A stretch of 64,000 bases of DNA from Ascaphus truei (lineage: Eukaryota; Chordata; Amphibia; Anura; Ascaphidae): NCBI GenBank assembly GCA_036426205.1, contig CM071573.1, positions 42,056,106 through 42,120,105 on the forward strand. Direction: 5' to 3'. This document shows positions 1 through 14,300 of the stretch, piece after piece. Under the pieces are notes generated by a model. It saw nothing but the letters and a program-made list of their open reading frames with translations. It did no database searches and was not told the origin of the DNA. Each line of letters opens with the position of its first letter. The first letter of the stretch is position 1. A program made the position numbers and the translations under genes.

Positions 1-2199
1 CATTCAGTAACATGCGTTTAAGGGTAAATCAGGGAAAGGTCTTATGTGCTTGTGGCAAACCTGGTTGCTATCCTGGGCTTACTCAATTCGGTACAGCCAA
101 AGTTGGCGGAAAAGGCCTAACTGGAACTACCTAGCTATTGTAATCAGCTTGTGTGTTCTCCTGGTTGCAAGGCCTACTATTTTACTTCCTTATCATGCAA
201 CACTCTAGGCCCTTTTAGGTTCTCAAGTGCTCTCCTGTCTCCCACATCTTCTCTCTGAAAATCTTCCAGGGCTGCCTCCCCCCCAACGGCAGATGGATCA
301 TGCAATCTACCTGTTACTGGTACATTCAGGCCACACACCCCTTGCATTGCGGCTTGCGTTGTTTCTGTCTTACTTCCTATGATTGATGAGTGGCAGGTGC
401 GTTGAACAGCTGCCAGGCTTCCCTGAGACCTGGTGTGTCGTTACAGCAACCTGTCCAGTAGATTGCAATTGCTGCATTTACAGCAATCACATCTCGGATC
501 CAAGTTCTATTACAATATTAATATATTAACAGACCAGCCAAAGATCTAAATCTGTTTGCACATAAGCAAGACACTACAGACTGCTTTAAAATAGACTAGT
601 GAATAGAATGCACGCGACTGACTTGGGCTGTTCCATAAGTCTTGACTGGCGGACATAGAGAATTTTGAATCACTAAATGTCACTACAGAAAATGACTGTG
701 CAAACTGAGAACAGTTCTTCACTGTCCTTAACAAGGAGTCATTCACTCTTAAAGGACAAAGGGATAAAACTGCTGACACACAGATTAATGATGAACAGAT
801 ACAGACGCGGCGCCCTCAAGTCCAGATTGGGGGAACAAGGTATAGTCCAAAGAATAGCGGCAGTGCTCTATAGACGTTATTCATGCATTTATTGTGGTCT
901 ATTAAAATACTCCTTATGTATTTGTCAGCCTATCTGTCCTGTCTTATGTCTGTCTTGTCTAGGGTTATGTTTAGTTCTTACCTTGTTGCACTATGATTTT
1001 TTTCTGTCTCCCTTGCTTGACACGCTTGTTGTTGCTGGAGCCTGCTGTCTAAAGATTGGATATGCTCCATTGGACACTCCGCTTATTCTTGGACTTACGA
1101 TTGTTCCCCCAATTGGACTTTGAGGCGCCGGTCTGTATTGTTCATTTGTGTTTCTCCACTAACTGTGTTTGGGTTAGTTATTCCTGGCAGCCTTGCCTTA
1201 TAGTTTATAGGTGATTTATCACATATTACTGCACTATTGTTGTTAATTTATATGCACTGTATAATTAGTATTTTAGCGCTATATACACCATTCTTTTTCC
1301 AGTATACTGCGCACCAGATAGTGACAAAGTGAGTGATAATTCAAAATATTTAGAAACAAGTGACATATAAATATAGTCTAATTCAAATGTGAATACTGGG
1401 TTGATAATATACCAACACAGACAAATCCGTGAGTGTTTAAACAGGTGAAAATCAATATACTGTATAAAGAAAAGTAAACCCAGTTATGGACACTCTCTCC
1501 CCTTACTGGGTGTATTATGACATTATTAAAAATAACTTTATTAAATTAATCATTAAAATATATACATAGTGAAACAACAACGCAGAACTATATATCCTTC
1601 AACACCTGTTGTGGGTGTAAGGATTGTAGAATAATTGAGAATTGTAATTATTTATAAATATTTAACAGCCTGTGGTGCAATGACCAATAGTGAAAAATAG
1701 ATGCCCCTTTAGTATGTATTGGGGTTTAGGATGTATGAACACCTGCCATTAACATCCTGATATATCAAATGTCAATCTAAGTATATAAACCGTAGTTAAA
1801 TCCAGGAGTGATATCTACATTAGTACCAACTCCAAATAGAAGGTATTATGGTTAGACATAAAGTAGGTATAAAGTACTGTAACTTGTTATAGGTACTCGT
1901 ACAATGATAGAACATATCACCTATAACATATATTTTGTATCCTGATGTATAAAACAGAGAGGAGTCATTTGTACTGAATTACAAACAAGTCTTCTTATTA
2001 TGAGTCATACCCTAGTAGTCAGTAATTCAGGTAAACCACTGTGTTGCTAACACAGCTGTTACAGGGTTACTCTGGGTCATTACCCTATAGTGAGCTGGTT
2101 TAATCTCAACAGGTTCAAGACATCAGTGTAGTGCAGATAAGTTATGCATGTTATGCATGTACATCAGAGTAAATACAAACAGGCATGACATGTTATGGA
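1..2199. other. Gene-free AT-rich intergenic DNA
   Basis: I found no exon, RNA gene or recognisable repeat boundary here. The longest open frame (677-1123, plus) lacks a recognisable domain and its composition is like its surroundings. The stretch from about 1500 on, with long AT-rich runs, may already belong to the leader of the Penelope-like element that follows. Confidence 0.5.
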
Positions 2200-2860
2200 C
2201 ATGTTACCACACTGGAAAAACAGCTGATCCCCACACCGAGTGACGGTTCCTGAGGGCTGTGACCAGGTTGGAGGTCTTAAGCATCCTCTCATTGGGCAGT
2301 CTGTTCCTGGTGTCTATCCACGCTCGAATCGGCGCCTCTTGTATCTCGAGCGCAGTGAAGGGATACTTCCACACTGACGGCCACGGCCGATTACACTTGC
2401 TAAGTTCAGGCGGCAACTAAAGCCGGCACTGGTCACGTCACTGGAATTGCGACTAACCAGCGAACAGTCAAAAGATAGATAGCTGCAAGCATAAGCAGCA
2501 GTAACAGTGTTTCTGGAGTCCCAAGTATACAGAGCTTGCCCTCAATTCCTACGCGTTTCGTAGATAGAATGTACTTCTTCAGGGAATGCTGGCTGTTCTT
2601 TTTAGTGCAATATATTTACTCCGTGGGTCCTTGCAATTGGACGAGCAAGGGGGGTGTGCTCAACCAACCACAAGAAGCAACCCGCAGCTGATCTAATCTT
2701 AGAACATGATAGTTAAAAAAATATACATTTTAATACAATAAATCTGCAAGAAATGTATACATAACATGCCACACTTGTTTGAATTTACTCTGATGTACTT
2801 GCATAACTTACCCGCTGCATATTAGCACATTATATTTGTTTTACTACACCATGAGTGTTG
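2200..2860 (+). mobile_element. Probable 5' leader of the Penelope-like element
   Basis: The segment contains CCTACGCGTTTCGTAGA followed by ACTTCTTCAGGG, a signature I associate with the leader of Penelope-like elements in amphibians and fish. It lies directly upstream of the decayed reverse-transcriptase region in the same orientation. The exact left end is not visible. Confidence 0.45.
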
Positions 2861-5200
2861 TGCGCTGTTTTTTGTTTTTCTTTTATTTCACTCTTAAGCT
2901 AGATATCAGCCCCTATATTGAAACCTTTGATGGCTTGGTCTCAAAATATTTTGAAGAACGGTCTAAATCACATTATAGATCTGTTGCAAACTTCACTCAA
3001 ACTAACTGGAGGGCTCTAAATGAACTTAGTAATGATAGTAATGATAGCAATATAACAATTAAACCATCAGATAAAGGTGGAAATATTGTAGTGTTTAAAA
3101 CTGAGGATTACCAATGAGAAAACATGAGACTCCTGGGACTGATACAGAGTTCTAACCAAAGACCCCACTTTGCAATTTATGAGAAATCTCAATAAAATCT
3201 TGAAGGAAAGACTGTCTAAAAAAGTCAAAATTTCCATAAACTGAAATCCATGACAGTAACTAACCCTACTATAACCACCTTGTATACAATTCGTAAGGTA
3301 CATAAAAACACCAAGAGACCACCAGGACTTCCCATTGTCTCAGGAAGAAAACAAGCATATACCATATATCGACAAAGTACTTAGAAAGTTTGTCATTTCA
3401 CTACCTTCATACGTAAGGGACACAAAGGATGTTCTGGTTAAACCAGAGGGTATCACTCTAGATGACAATACCCTGTTAGCCAGTTTAGATGCAGAGGCCC
3501 TAGACACTGGGATTTAACACAAAGTAGGTATAGGAGCTGTAAATAATTATCTGCTCTCCAGAAGTCTTGATTAATGTGAACACAATTTTATCACTACTCT
3601 GCTACAGTTTATACCAACCCACAACTATTTTGTCTTTGACGGAAAATATTACCAACAAATTCAGGGTACTGCCATGGGCACAATGTGCGCTCTGACCAAT
3701 GTCAATTTATACTTACGGAGGAAACTAGGGTTTTCACTAACCTTCTAAAGGAGTACACTAAATGAATTGACCTCTAGATTAGATACATCGATGACATTTT
3801 TTCAGATCTGGAGGGGGCACAAAAGACTTTTAAAATAACTTCATAAAATGACTTAACACCAATGACCACAATCTAAGATTAACATTGGAAATACAGTAAG
3901 CCATGTAACAATCAATTTTCTGGATCTGACAATTTCAAACAATACAGATGGTACCTTTGAGATCACTACCTTTTGAAAAACATCAGCCACAAACAACCAT
4001 CTCCAGGCAGATAGCCACCACCCAAATCCTCTAATGAAGGGCATCCCAGTGTGTCAGTATCTCCACCGCAGACGAAACTGTTCAACAGAAATTGAATTTA
4101 AATATCAAGCAGACTAAATGCAAAAAAGATTCCTGGCACGGGGGTATAGTAGAAAGCTTCTGAAAATGGCATATAAAAGAGTTGTAACTACATCTAGAGA
4201 CACTCTCCTACAAACCACCAGTATCAACGCACAACCTCAGGAACAAAACATTAGATATATGGGCACATATAATGAAAGATGGAAGGAAATGAGAACAAGT
4301 CTACAGAAACCCTGGCACATCCAGCTCAACGACTAGGATCTAGCTGGCATCCTTAAAGTACATCCGTCTCTAGTATGGAAACGAGCCAGCAACGTCAAAG
4401 ATCATGTGGTACAGAGCAATTCCCGTAAAAAAAAGAAACAGAAATCAAACAACAGGCTCACAAACCAGACCAAAGGATCTTTTAGACATGTAAAGCGTGC
4501 GAATACATGACAACAAGCAAAAAATTCAGCAACTGGAACAATTCTAAAACCTTCATTCAAAATCAATTCATTAACTATAAATCTACAGGCGTGCTCTACT
4601 TGACAACAGGTCGTCTCTAGCCGTGAATTATAACTGATGCTGTGCACATTACCATTTGTTGCAATTGAGACATTCAGCTGAAATTGAGCTTTAGACACTG
4701 CACAGACACATAATATAACAATTGGTCTATTTCTTCACCCGAGCCTTCACATACAGTACTGTACCTCACTCCTCCCACAAGTGAAAACGAGTCCGGCATC
4801 CTGGGTCACCTAAGCAACAGAACTCAATAAAAATCCTCCTTCACAACTTTTACATGTATGTGGTCTCTACACTGGGCAGTTTGTTAAAGGGAAACTGCAC
4901 TCAGTAAGGGTCCTTTGATACTCTACTTACATCTGGCATAATCATCCAGGGACTAAGCTACATCCAAATATACTGTATATGGATTCCTCAGACTTATTTC
5001 TACATCTGTGTGGTCTGTGTATGAAACAAACTTCCTAAGTGATACGGCACACAGCAAGGGCTCTTTGACACTCTAGTTACATCGGAATAATTAACCAGTG
5101 ACTCCTATTAAGGGCTACTCCCTTTATCTAAAGACGTTGGCAGGGTTCAATATAGCTAGTCACTATTATTTGATAATTACATGGCGTAGCTCAACTATCG
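2860..5200 (+). mobile_element. Decayed Penelope-like retroelement (reverse transcriptase plus GIY-YIG remnant)
   Basis: In pieces over three frames the plus strand shows Penelope-type landmarks in order: ITIKPSDKGGNIVV (3052-3093), a PPGLPIVSGR segment (about 3319-3350), a LPSYVRDTKDVL to LLASLDAEAL block (3391-3501), QGTAMGT (3662-3682) and the YIDD catalytic box (3784-3795). Around 4850-5150 a CGLYTGQ-like stretch fits the start of the GIY-YIG endonuclease. Stops and frameshifts break every block, so it is a dead copy. Such elements carry RT and GIY-YIG in one ORF and insert at or near DNA ends or random breaks. Confidence 0.8.
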
Positions 5201-7040
5201 TGACCCTCATCGATATTTTATTATTCTTATACTTTTTTTTTGTATTGATGTATTATTACCCCCCCCCCCTTTAATCACTGTAATTAGCACCTTCACTGAT
5301 ACTTTATATACAATGTGTATCAATTCGTAGATCTATTATGATTGTTTGGTGTTCCATACTTGCTTAGTATCAAAATTATCTAAGTGGGTTTGTCCCTATA
5401 CAGATACAACAAGGTATGCACCGACCGATCCTAAAAAAAGCATATATTTTAAAGACTGTTCAGTGTTATACATTCACCTAATGCAATATTTATTTGTATG
5501 AGTTTGCTCTTTTAGAGGTAGAATTAGGAGAGCACCTATCCAAAAGGGTTTTCTCTCTTTCTCTCCACACCTTATTATTAGCTTCCACAGAAATGTAATC
5601 CTTGGGTGGCACCCTATCGGTTTAGAGCGAATTCAGTTATATATAGTACTGAGATATGTCCAAATTTCTTTTGAGAGTTAAGTGTTATGCTTCGTCAGCA
5701 GGAAAGGGGTTATTAGCAAAGACGCATGCCTTCACTCTTTTTGTACTGTTCATTTTGCCTTGCTCGCTTCAAATCTGGTATGTGGTGGTTTTTGTTAACT
5801 TTATTTTGAACCAGGAAAAAGCCCAGAAAAGAATATTTGCATGTGTGACTGAAGAAGTTTTATTTGCAAACTTATATACTAGGAATTCTGTATTTACATA
5901 TCTTGATTTACCTTCATTTTTCCACTTACAGGCTCACTCAAATACCTGAATTACAGTAGCTGTACCATGTGTAGTATGTATGTGGTACTTCCATTGTGCA
6001 ATGCATGCCAGAGCAAGGTTTCATTAATAAAAGCATCACCATGAGGACTTCTTCAGGTACTACTCCGACACCATTCACGCCAGGCCAGATGCCCTAGCAG
6101 TGACTACAACTGCTTAAGTGTCACTTTGAGGAACCCAAGAAAGACTCTACAAGACCCTTCAACACTGCCATGATGGGAGACGATACTGCCTTTCAATCAT
6201 GTATACCTTGATTCTCAGATAAATTAGGACAGCTGATGGGCCGCAGGAAGAGGAACCCTAAACCTTCTTGCCACTACTAGAAAACAGGTCAGCAAATCTC
6301 TGCAAACTATGGAATTGGCTGGCCCGAGGAACAGAAAGTCCCTCCGGTTATGACAGATGGGGATCATATGAAAAGCCTTCAGTTCCTCCTTTGGAACCAT
6401 TCCCAAGAGGTAAATCCTCAGACCCTGAAGTGCAGGAACCAAAAATGGACCAGCCATTCAGCTGAAAGCTAAATCCGGTTGACGATCAGTGGATTTTAAA
6501 TTCCTGTCCTTAACTACACCTTTTACCTCCTTTAAGGGGATCAAGAATCACACTATAAACCTCTCCCTTAACAACACTACTACTGCCCTATCAGGGTTGC
6601 TCTCAATCCATCTAAACATCTTTCCCAAGTTCACTGGCGTCAGAGGCCCTTTCCCCCCAACTCTAAGACATTTGGTCGCTGCCATTTCACCACGACCAAA
6701 TGGCTGCCAATGCTTTGCCGCGACTCTCTCCGCCGCAAGCTACCGCCGGCCACTTGACCGTTGCCCGCTAAAGTATGTAAACCTCCTAAATGAAAACCCA
6801 TACCCTAAAACCCTTAAATGAACCCCCTACCCTAACCAGTTATAAAACTTACCTAAGAAGCATCCGGCCGCAGAGGTTCCAACTGTGAATTGGCTGTGGT
6901 GGAAGGTCCGCCTGTGCATAAGCAGCGGCAGCCATTTTGTCATGATGAAACGACCATGGCTAAATGTCCCATTCAACTTACTTGCCAACCTCCTTTCCTC
7001 ACTATACCCTGCAATCTTTTTTTCCCTAAAGAATTGGATT
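5201..7040. other. Gene-free stretch between two retroelements
   Basis: It holds a C homopolymer (about 5262-5271) and short AT-rich runs. No exon-like block with splice signals and no familiar repeat end was seen. Confidence 0.45.
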
Positions 7041-7790
7041 CTTGGTGATACCTTTAAAGTAGGAGCACTCATGCTTAAATCTGCATGTAGTGCCCCAGTG
7101 GCACTTGTCCTCATTAAAGAGTCAACACTCGACTTTACCCCAGGTGTCTGCCCAGTGCCCTGAAAGCTGCCAACGGCTGTCTGAAAGGGAGACTGCAGTT
7201 GTGGCATTATCAAAGACTACTACGTCCTTGCTCTTACATCCCCAAGACGTGACTATGGACCGCCATCCTCTCGTGGAACCCTTCTGACACACAAACCCTC
7301 AATGATGCTACCCCCTTACATCTCAGCCTGCCTATCCAAATACTCTGCTAAAAGCCCCTTCCATTATACCCATCACTTCTTTTATTATAACCGCCTCTCC
7401 TCCACTCTCATAACCTCCTCTCCCTCCCGTCTGTGTAGCACACAATCTCTGGAATTCCCTACCACGCACCATCAAACACTTCCCCAGCTTTCAGCATTTT
7501 AAAAGCTTCCTGAATAAAAAAAGCATTTGTAACTTACACCCCCATGATATCCACACCCCTAAATTCCATTCTCAGGCCAACTCAGTCTCCCAATGAGCTG
7601 CCACTTTTTGGCTCAATTTAGCTCTTTATTTCCTCCAGATTGTAAACTGACACGAGCAGGGCCCTCATTCACTACCTGTCGCATCAGTTTGCATTCATTT
7701 CTATCAGTCTTTTTATGCCACTACTGTTCTAGCGTTGTACCGCGCTATGGAATATGTTGGTGCTTTCTAAATAAATAATAATAATCTTCA
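7040..7790 (+). mobile_element. 3' end of a CR1/L2-type LINE
   Basis: Frame-broken reading shows the C-terminal LINE pattern of a PPYISACLSKYS-like start, arginine/serine-rich middle, a LEFPTT block and FKSFLNKK, as in the last part of CR1/L2/Rex1 polymerases. The 3' tail has ATTGTAAACTGACACGAGCA, then CCGCGCTATGGAATATGTTG and ends in AAATAAATAATAATAATC, the typical short-repeat terminus of these LINEs and of SINEs that copy them. Confidence 0.75.
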
Positions 7791-10444
7791 TGGTGACAAA
7801 AAGGAAAAGCATAAGAATATTACTACTCTACGGACAGAAAACCTCTTTCCATGCGATTCTATTCAAGCGGCGAGTTATTGAACAATAGCAATGTTATTTA
7901 CCAAGACTTTTCTTTTGTCTGTGTTTTTCATTTATTATACACTACAAACAGGAAACAGCGAACATTTATTACTTACCTAACAGGGTGCTTTTAATGCCAA
8001 AGGAATATTTAGGCAAAGCAAGTGACAAGGAGTTATGTACAGTATATGCAAAGTCTGATTTTAATACCTGCTTTATTTCTACACAGCCTTACATACTGGT
8101 GCCCCCCCAAAAAAACTATATGAGATGTCATCATGATTCCATTCCGACCCTACAGTATGTGCCGATTTGGAGAGCAAATGTGTGACTGTCAGGGTGTCAT
8201 TTTCTGCCTTAAAGTTACAGTATAAATAATCTGAAGTCGTTTTCAATTTGCAATGAGTGTTACTAGTTTACAAATAAAACAATATACTGTAGACATGATT
8301 TACAGCCACACACCCATTATTGTCCGAGATGGAGTTTCCAGCTCTCAGGCTGCCATTCTCAGACTTTTACACTTTACAAAAGGACGAACTCCACTTATTT
8401 TGTCCATTGGGAGTTTGTCAGTCCTGATGCAAACAAAATACAGAATACAGCAGAATTCCTGTTGCAAGTAATTGCTTACAAAAGACACAAGAAAAACACA
8501 GCGAGAAGTTGAAATTGACAAAAAACTGAGCATTATTCAGATCATACAACATACTGTAGATGTAATTGAACAGAAATCTATTATTATATTGCTGCCCAAG
8601 ATTAGACAACATACCTTAGATATCTATGAATGTACTACAATATAACTGGCATTGTCCGTTGTGGAGCTATACTTAATACTCCAATATACGCTGATGGGTG
8701 CTTACCTCTAAAGTACATTAGGAAGTCCACCAAAATGTGCCATTTCTTGGGTCTACAATACTGTGTTGGCCCATTATTACCAAAGAGAATTCATAAATAC
8801 TGGCAACTACTGCTTCCACAATGGCCACAACCATTGGAAACTTCTACCCTTCAAGTTTGAACATGTAAGGTTTTAAAGAGACAGAATCATTGCTACTGTA
8901 AGAAGAGATATAAAAGGGGATGCTTTGTGACCGAAGTAATATTTGTATTACTCCCTTTGCTTGTTCATTATAGGAGCACCTGGTGTGTTCCTTTATTTTG
9001 CATACTATGGCCTATTATACGGCTGTTCTGTTGGGAATGACTTATCCATCACACAGCATATCCTATTAAAAGATAGTCGTGAAACTCCAGTCCATTTACA
9101 GGTGGTCACACCTGGTCGATCCTGGCGTCCCAAAGATGGATCCCGTCTATGCATGTCAAGAAAACATATTGGAAGGGGGCACTCTAGCAGTGAGTGTAGC
9201 CAAACAGATTACTCTGTATTTATTGTAGCATCATCAGATCAGAAACATCCATGTAACGTTTCAGTACACCACGCCCTTTCTTTAGACATATGCACCCATC
9301 ACCTTTACTACACTTTCTGCTCGCATGCCTCCTTCTCCTTTGGTTTCTTCACACCACACAGCATATATAGGAACAGATCACACTTCTGGTGATGGCGCTT
9401 AGTTTGTTTAAGTCAGCATCTTCATTTCTTCTTTACAGAAGGCTTTCCATGCAAGGACTTGATTTTTACAGCAAAGCATAAGTACTGGATTGTCCATCTT
9501 GAAAACGATTATAAAAGAGAATCCCTGAGCCCAGTATATAGCAGGAGCCAAGATACTTTCCTGAAAGACCACAATGATTGAGGCTTTTGGTTTTTGTCAG
9601 TTTTGGGTTTTGAGCTCCGTTTTAAGATAACATCACATTTTTACAGTCAGTCCCCATTTAACATTGTAATTAGCAAATACAACAAAAAAAAAGAGTTCCA
9701 TGTGCTTTATAAATGTATGAATTGTGTAACTGTTATATAGTTAACACAAATTACATACAGAGAAGAGTTAAAATGCTAACTGGGAGTAAAGTGTCTAACA
9801 GACGCAGGCAGACGTTGTTCCAATACAGATTGGATTTATGTATTGATATATATTTCAAACTATAAGCACATAGAAGTGCCAAACACTCCCCTACCTATTC
9901 AATATGCTGTGATGCTGCTTTCCTGTGCTGGAGAAGAGTTTGGTCCATTTGAACGGAGCTGATCTATTCTCCGGCACTGGGAAGATGCTTCCCTGCATAC
10001 TGAATAACAGTCTAATAAATTAGTAAAGTATAAATGAGCTGAAATATCTATACACATTCTTTCATGGGAGAATAAGCATCCAAAATGTCCTACTTTCTCA
10101 GTCACATAAGGGCTGTAACCTAGGGCCTCCCAGGTGTATTTACAGTACTTAATGATTGGCTGGGCTTTGAGGAAAAGTAATGAATAGACACAGATTTTGT
10201 CTCTTATAAAATATGAACCACAATGAAGTCATCGGTTTTCTAAGGAAAATGCACTATGTTCATTCTTGCTGCCCAAACCCCATATCCAGAGAGGCAGTGT
10301 AGTGTTAGTGTTGGATCAGGTGCTTCTTTTAGCCGAGAATGTGTTCCCTAGCCCTATTCATGTGTCATTCTCATTTAATGAGTGAGTTACTGTAACTGGT
10401 AACCTCTTCCAGCTCCACCATTTAAGACACATACTACATAATAC
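7791..10444. other. Gene-free intergenic DNA downstream of CASP7
   Basis: No exon of a neighbouring gene was recognised. Short imperfect duplications with ATACTGTAGA occur near 8281 and 8550. Nothing else was identified. Confidence 0.4.
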
Positions 10445-10450
10445 TTTATT
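10445..10450 (-). terminator. Possible CASP7 polyadenylation signal
   Basis: An AATAAA on the minus strand lies about 680 bp downstream of the CASP7 stop codon. I saw no canonical AATAAA nearer to the stop; an ATTAAA variant is present near 10633. The position is plausible for a 3' UTR, but there is no transcript evidence. Confidence 0.3.
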
Positions 10451-11130
10451 TGAATTTAAAAGTGTTATCACTATTCTAGCTTCAATTCAACTAAATCCAT
10501 TGACTACAGTATGTAGGAATACATTGCAGTGTTTAAGCTTATTGTACTGGAAGTATCCCAATGCCCTTAGCGAGTTGTGTTCTAGCCTTTGAATTACATA
10601 AGCGGTTGTAAAGAATACGGATATTAACATCGGTTTTAATAAAACTACAAATGAGGGCTCGTGCATACCAGTTGGTATGTTTGAGATACCCCCAACATAA
10701 CTCCAGCACCTGTCAACAAATCTGCAATGGACACAAGTATCAAACATCTACAACTCTAAAGAATTTGAGATTTTGTTACCTGCCTCTATATAAAAAGGTT
10801 CATGCTTCATCTTCCCTTTCATGTCAGTAAATATGATGCCCACATTACATTATATGCCCATACCTATGGTATGCCACATATCCAAAGACACAGTGATATA
10901 GGGCACAGATATGACATACACATTCATGGTGTAACATTTCAGCAGCAGTACTGCTAGGATGGACTGAGATGAGCAGCGATGTCATTTCCTGGTTTAGCCT
11001 CAATATCATTTCAACAGAACATATGTTTATGTATTTAGGGTAGATTTAGGCCTGTGTTGAAAAAGGATATCAGCTTGCCTTAAACCCCCATACACATATC
11101 TGACCTGGAATGGTCTACACAAGATACGGT

Positions 11131-11354
11131 TTAGAAATATAGTTCTTTTGTCAGCATGGAGACCACACATGGAATTTGCTTCTTTTCACTAAAGCAGGGG
11201 TCGTCAGACCATGATTCGAAGTCGGTGGCCACCATGTGATTTACGCGGGTCAGGATCTGCATGATCTCAAGTTGTTTCCCATGCTCGGTAAGAACATGGC
11301 AAAGAGCCTGCACAAACCAGGAGCCCCTTCCTGGATTCCTCCAAGAATAGTAAC
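11131..11354 (-). CDS. CASP7: CASP7 last coding exon: small subunit and stop
   Basis: The acceptor ATCTTTGCAG opens the exon, which completes Gly and reads [20 protein letters not shown], then [28 protein letters not shown] and TAA at 11131-11133. [10 protein letters not shown] carries the substrate-binding Arg and Trp of the S1/S2 pocket. The C-terminus ends right after LYF, one or two residues short of mammalian caspase-7. Confidence 0.95.
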
Positions 11355-14300
11355 CTGCAAAGATAAAATAACTATTATTACACACTGAGCACAGTTCACG
11401 GTCTTTGTGTTTGCTTTGACACACCAAGAATACAATGCTATGATGACTTTGTATAGACGTGCATCAAAAGAGCTGTTCTTGACATGGTTTCGCCACTGGA
11501 ACATTAGAACTGCTGTAGTATAAAGGGATACCGAGTCAAATGAAACCTTCATTAACTCCTGACAGTGATTATAGTCCCTGATTTCCAGCATCTGACTAAT
11601 GCCTTTAAACCTCCTAAAAATAAAAATCGCATCTTTTGCAGTAGATGATAGGATAAATGATACAACAGTGGGAGTATTTAATACAAAAAACTGAACGTGG
11701 CACAACTAGGGTGTGTTAGGGCTAACTTAATTTACATTTACTATGAGATGTAAATGGGTACCCAAAAGTGCATTCAATAGCCTTCGTCGCAGCTTTGTGC
11801 ATCCTCCCTATGTGTCATCATGTTCATAGTGTCAAGGGGTCAGGGAGTGTTATCCATGGAGGAAACTATTTTACATTCAACAAGTGCAATACAATGATTT
11901 TAATACAGAAAATAACTCAAAACTGCATGGCTGTCAGTCTACAGAGGTCAACTCTTTGTGTCCGTGGGCAAGTCACTCGCTGTGCCTCAGGCACCAAAAT
12001 TAGATTGTTAGCTGTTCAGGACAGGTACTCATTGAAGGTTATTCTTTAAAGTGCGATAACCATCATTCACACTTTAAAAAATAACTTCAACTGTGCCTGC
12101 AAAATACTAAGCGCAGTGCTGTGCAGATTGTTTGCATGATATGAAAAATGAAGTCGGGCAGAAATGTTTCTGAACACTATTTGCCCGGCGCCTTCCCTGC
12201 GTTGCTGAAAGTACACAACATTACCTGGCACAGTGGAATAAGCAAATAAGAAATCTGCTTCCACTGGAATCTTGTATCTGGGATTGGCATCGGTCTCCAG
12301 TGAATCATTTGCAGGTCCAGAGTCGGTCTGTATCCCTTCATCAAATTCTGAGCCTCTACAAGCCTAAAGCAATGCAAGTACTGTAGATCATTACCAGACC
12401 AACAAGGAAGTACTGTGACATTTCTCTCAGCAAACTTTAAAAGATTAGGTTGGCATGGTGTTGAATGAACACAGCAGGTTAATAAACTGTCCATGAAAAT
12501 CCCATTTATTTAATGCAGGGGTGAGCAACACAAGTGTTCAAGGGCAACAAACAGGTCAGGTTTTCAGGATATCCCTGTTTCAGCACAGGTCATGCATTCT
12601 TCAACATAGCCACTGATTGAGCACCATGTTGAGGTCACCGGGATTGAGTTCACCGGTGCTGAAGCAGGGATATCCTTAAAAGTTGACCTGTTGGTGGCCC
12701 TTGAGGACTGGAGTTGCCTACCACTGCTCTCACGCATCATCAGTAATAGTTGCTCAACTAGACTATATATATTGATTAGCTGTATTGTTAAAGGGGGATT
12801 TACAAAGTAATGGGTTAAAAGGGAATTAAAACGCTTGCACATGCTTCTCGAGGAAACAAATACAATCTGGTATAATATGAACTGTCCCTTTAATTTTGTT
12901 AAATCTTACCTCAGCCACATATGCATCTACTTATAAAGTATATATTTGCATATTGTTTGATATTATCACTGCGCCAGTTATTTAGCCTGAGGCTGCAGGA
13001 CAAAAATGTAAAAAATGATCAGAATTTAAATTGTGACACGAACATAAATAGGTAAGAGAATCTGTTATATAAATCCGAATTTACAGAACATATGCATTTT
13101 TCTGTTTTCTGTTTTACTACATTGCATGCCTTAAGTGTGATGGAAGTTGAAAAACCTGTTCTATGTTACAATTAGCATTGAGAATGAACCTGCAGTTGCA
13201 GTTAAAATACAAATAAATGTCCCGACTTTGATTCACAAGATAAACCAAGATATAACGATGTGGAAAATTGGCAACAAACCCTTCTACAAATTACCTGAAT
13301 AAAGAACAGTTTGGGTTTCCCAACAAGGCTTTTACACTTGTCCCCCCTGAAAAACGATGTCAGTGTTTTTATAGCCATTGGCCCGTCTGTTCCATAGATG
13401 AGCCCTTCTTCGCCGTGGCTTAGAAGGATGCACGCAAAGCACGCACTATCGCTGTGGTTTTCTTGAGCCGCTGAAAAGAAAGCGAACATGCATTATACGT
13501 TCATTCATCAAGTTTAATATCTTTAACATGACCATGTGTAGGGTCACCACATGGAAATCTTTAGAACACAGGACGACGAAATCCAGTATGAAAGTGTGAC
13601 ATCATAATGAGGGATGAATGATTTGCGAACACTTTGCGCTGAATGGTATCTCCCGCGTGACCGCTATATTCTTTGGTTTTTATCCTCTCTGCGCTTGGCC
13701 GGGCGGGGAGAAGACGCGCAGTGAACTAGTAAGTGAACAAGTAGTGGTGGGAGAAAAAGTAACGCCTATAGGGGTGGGGGTCAGGATATTATTATGAGAT
13801 GACCAGGCCGTGTCCTAACTTTATTATTTTAATCATTTAGTAAGGTAACATCTGTCGGAAAAGGGAACCATTAAACTCAGGTACAAATCTATTACGTTTT
13901 TTGTGACTGATCATTACATTAATTTTAAGGTCAGGCATTTCATGTCAAGGCGCTAACCTACGTGACAATGATGCGTCCCAACAGAGCTTTCCGGGACAAC
14001 GGGACAGGTCTATGAAATGAAGAGACAATCCCGTATATACAGGATGTCTGGCAACCCTAACTTAGTGTACGATGGTTTTGGGAGGTCAACATACTGACAG
14101 GACCCCAGCACACTGACACGGCCCCGGCACACTGACAGGGCCCGCGGCCACTGTACAGGGCCCGCATCACACTGACGGCCCGGCACACTGACAGGGCCCC
14201 GGCACACTGACAGGGCCCCGGCACACTGACAGGGCCCCGGCACACTGACAGGGCCCCGGCACACTGACACGGCATACATAGCTTTTTTTACCTCATGCCT

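Noticed and set aside
677..1123. 148-codon plus ORF, Cys- and Leu-rich
   Set aside because: No domain recognised, no splice or promoter context, composition like its AT-rich surroundings.
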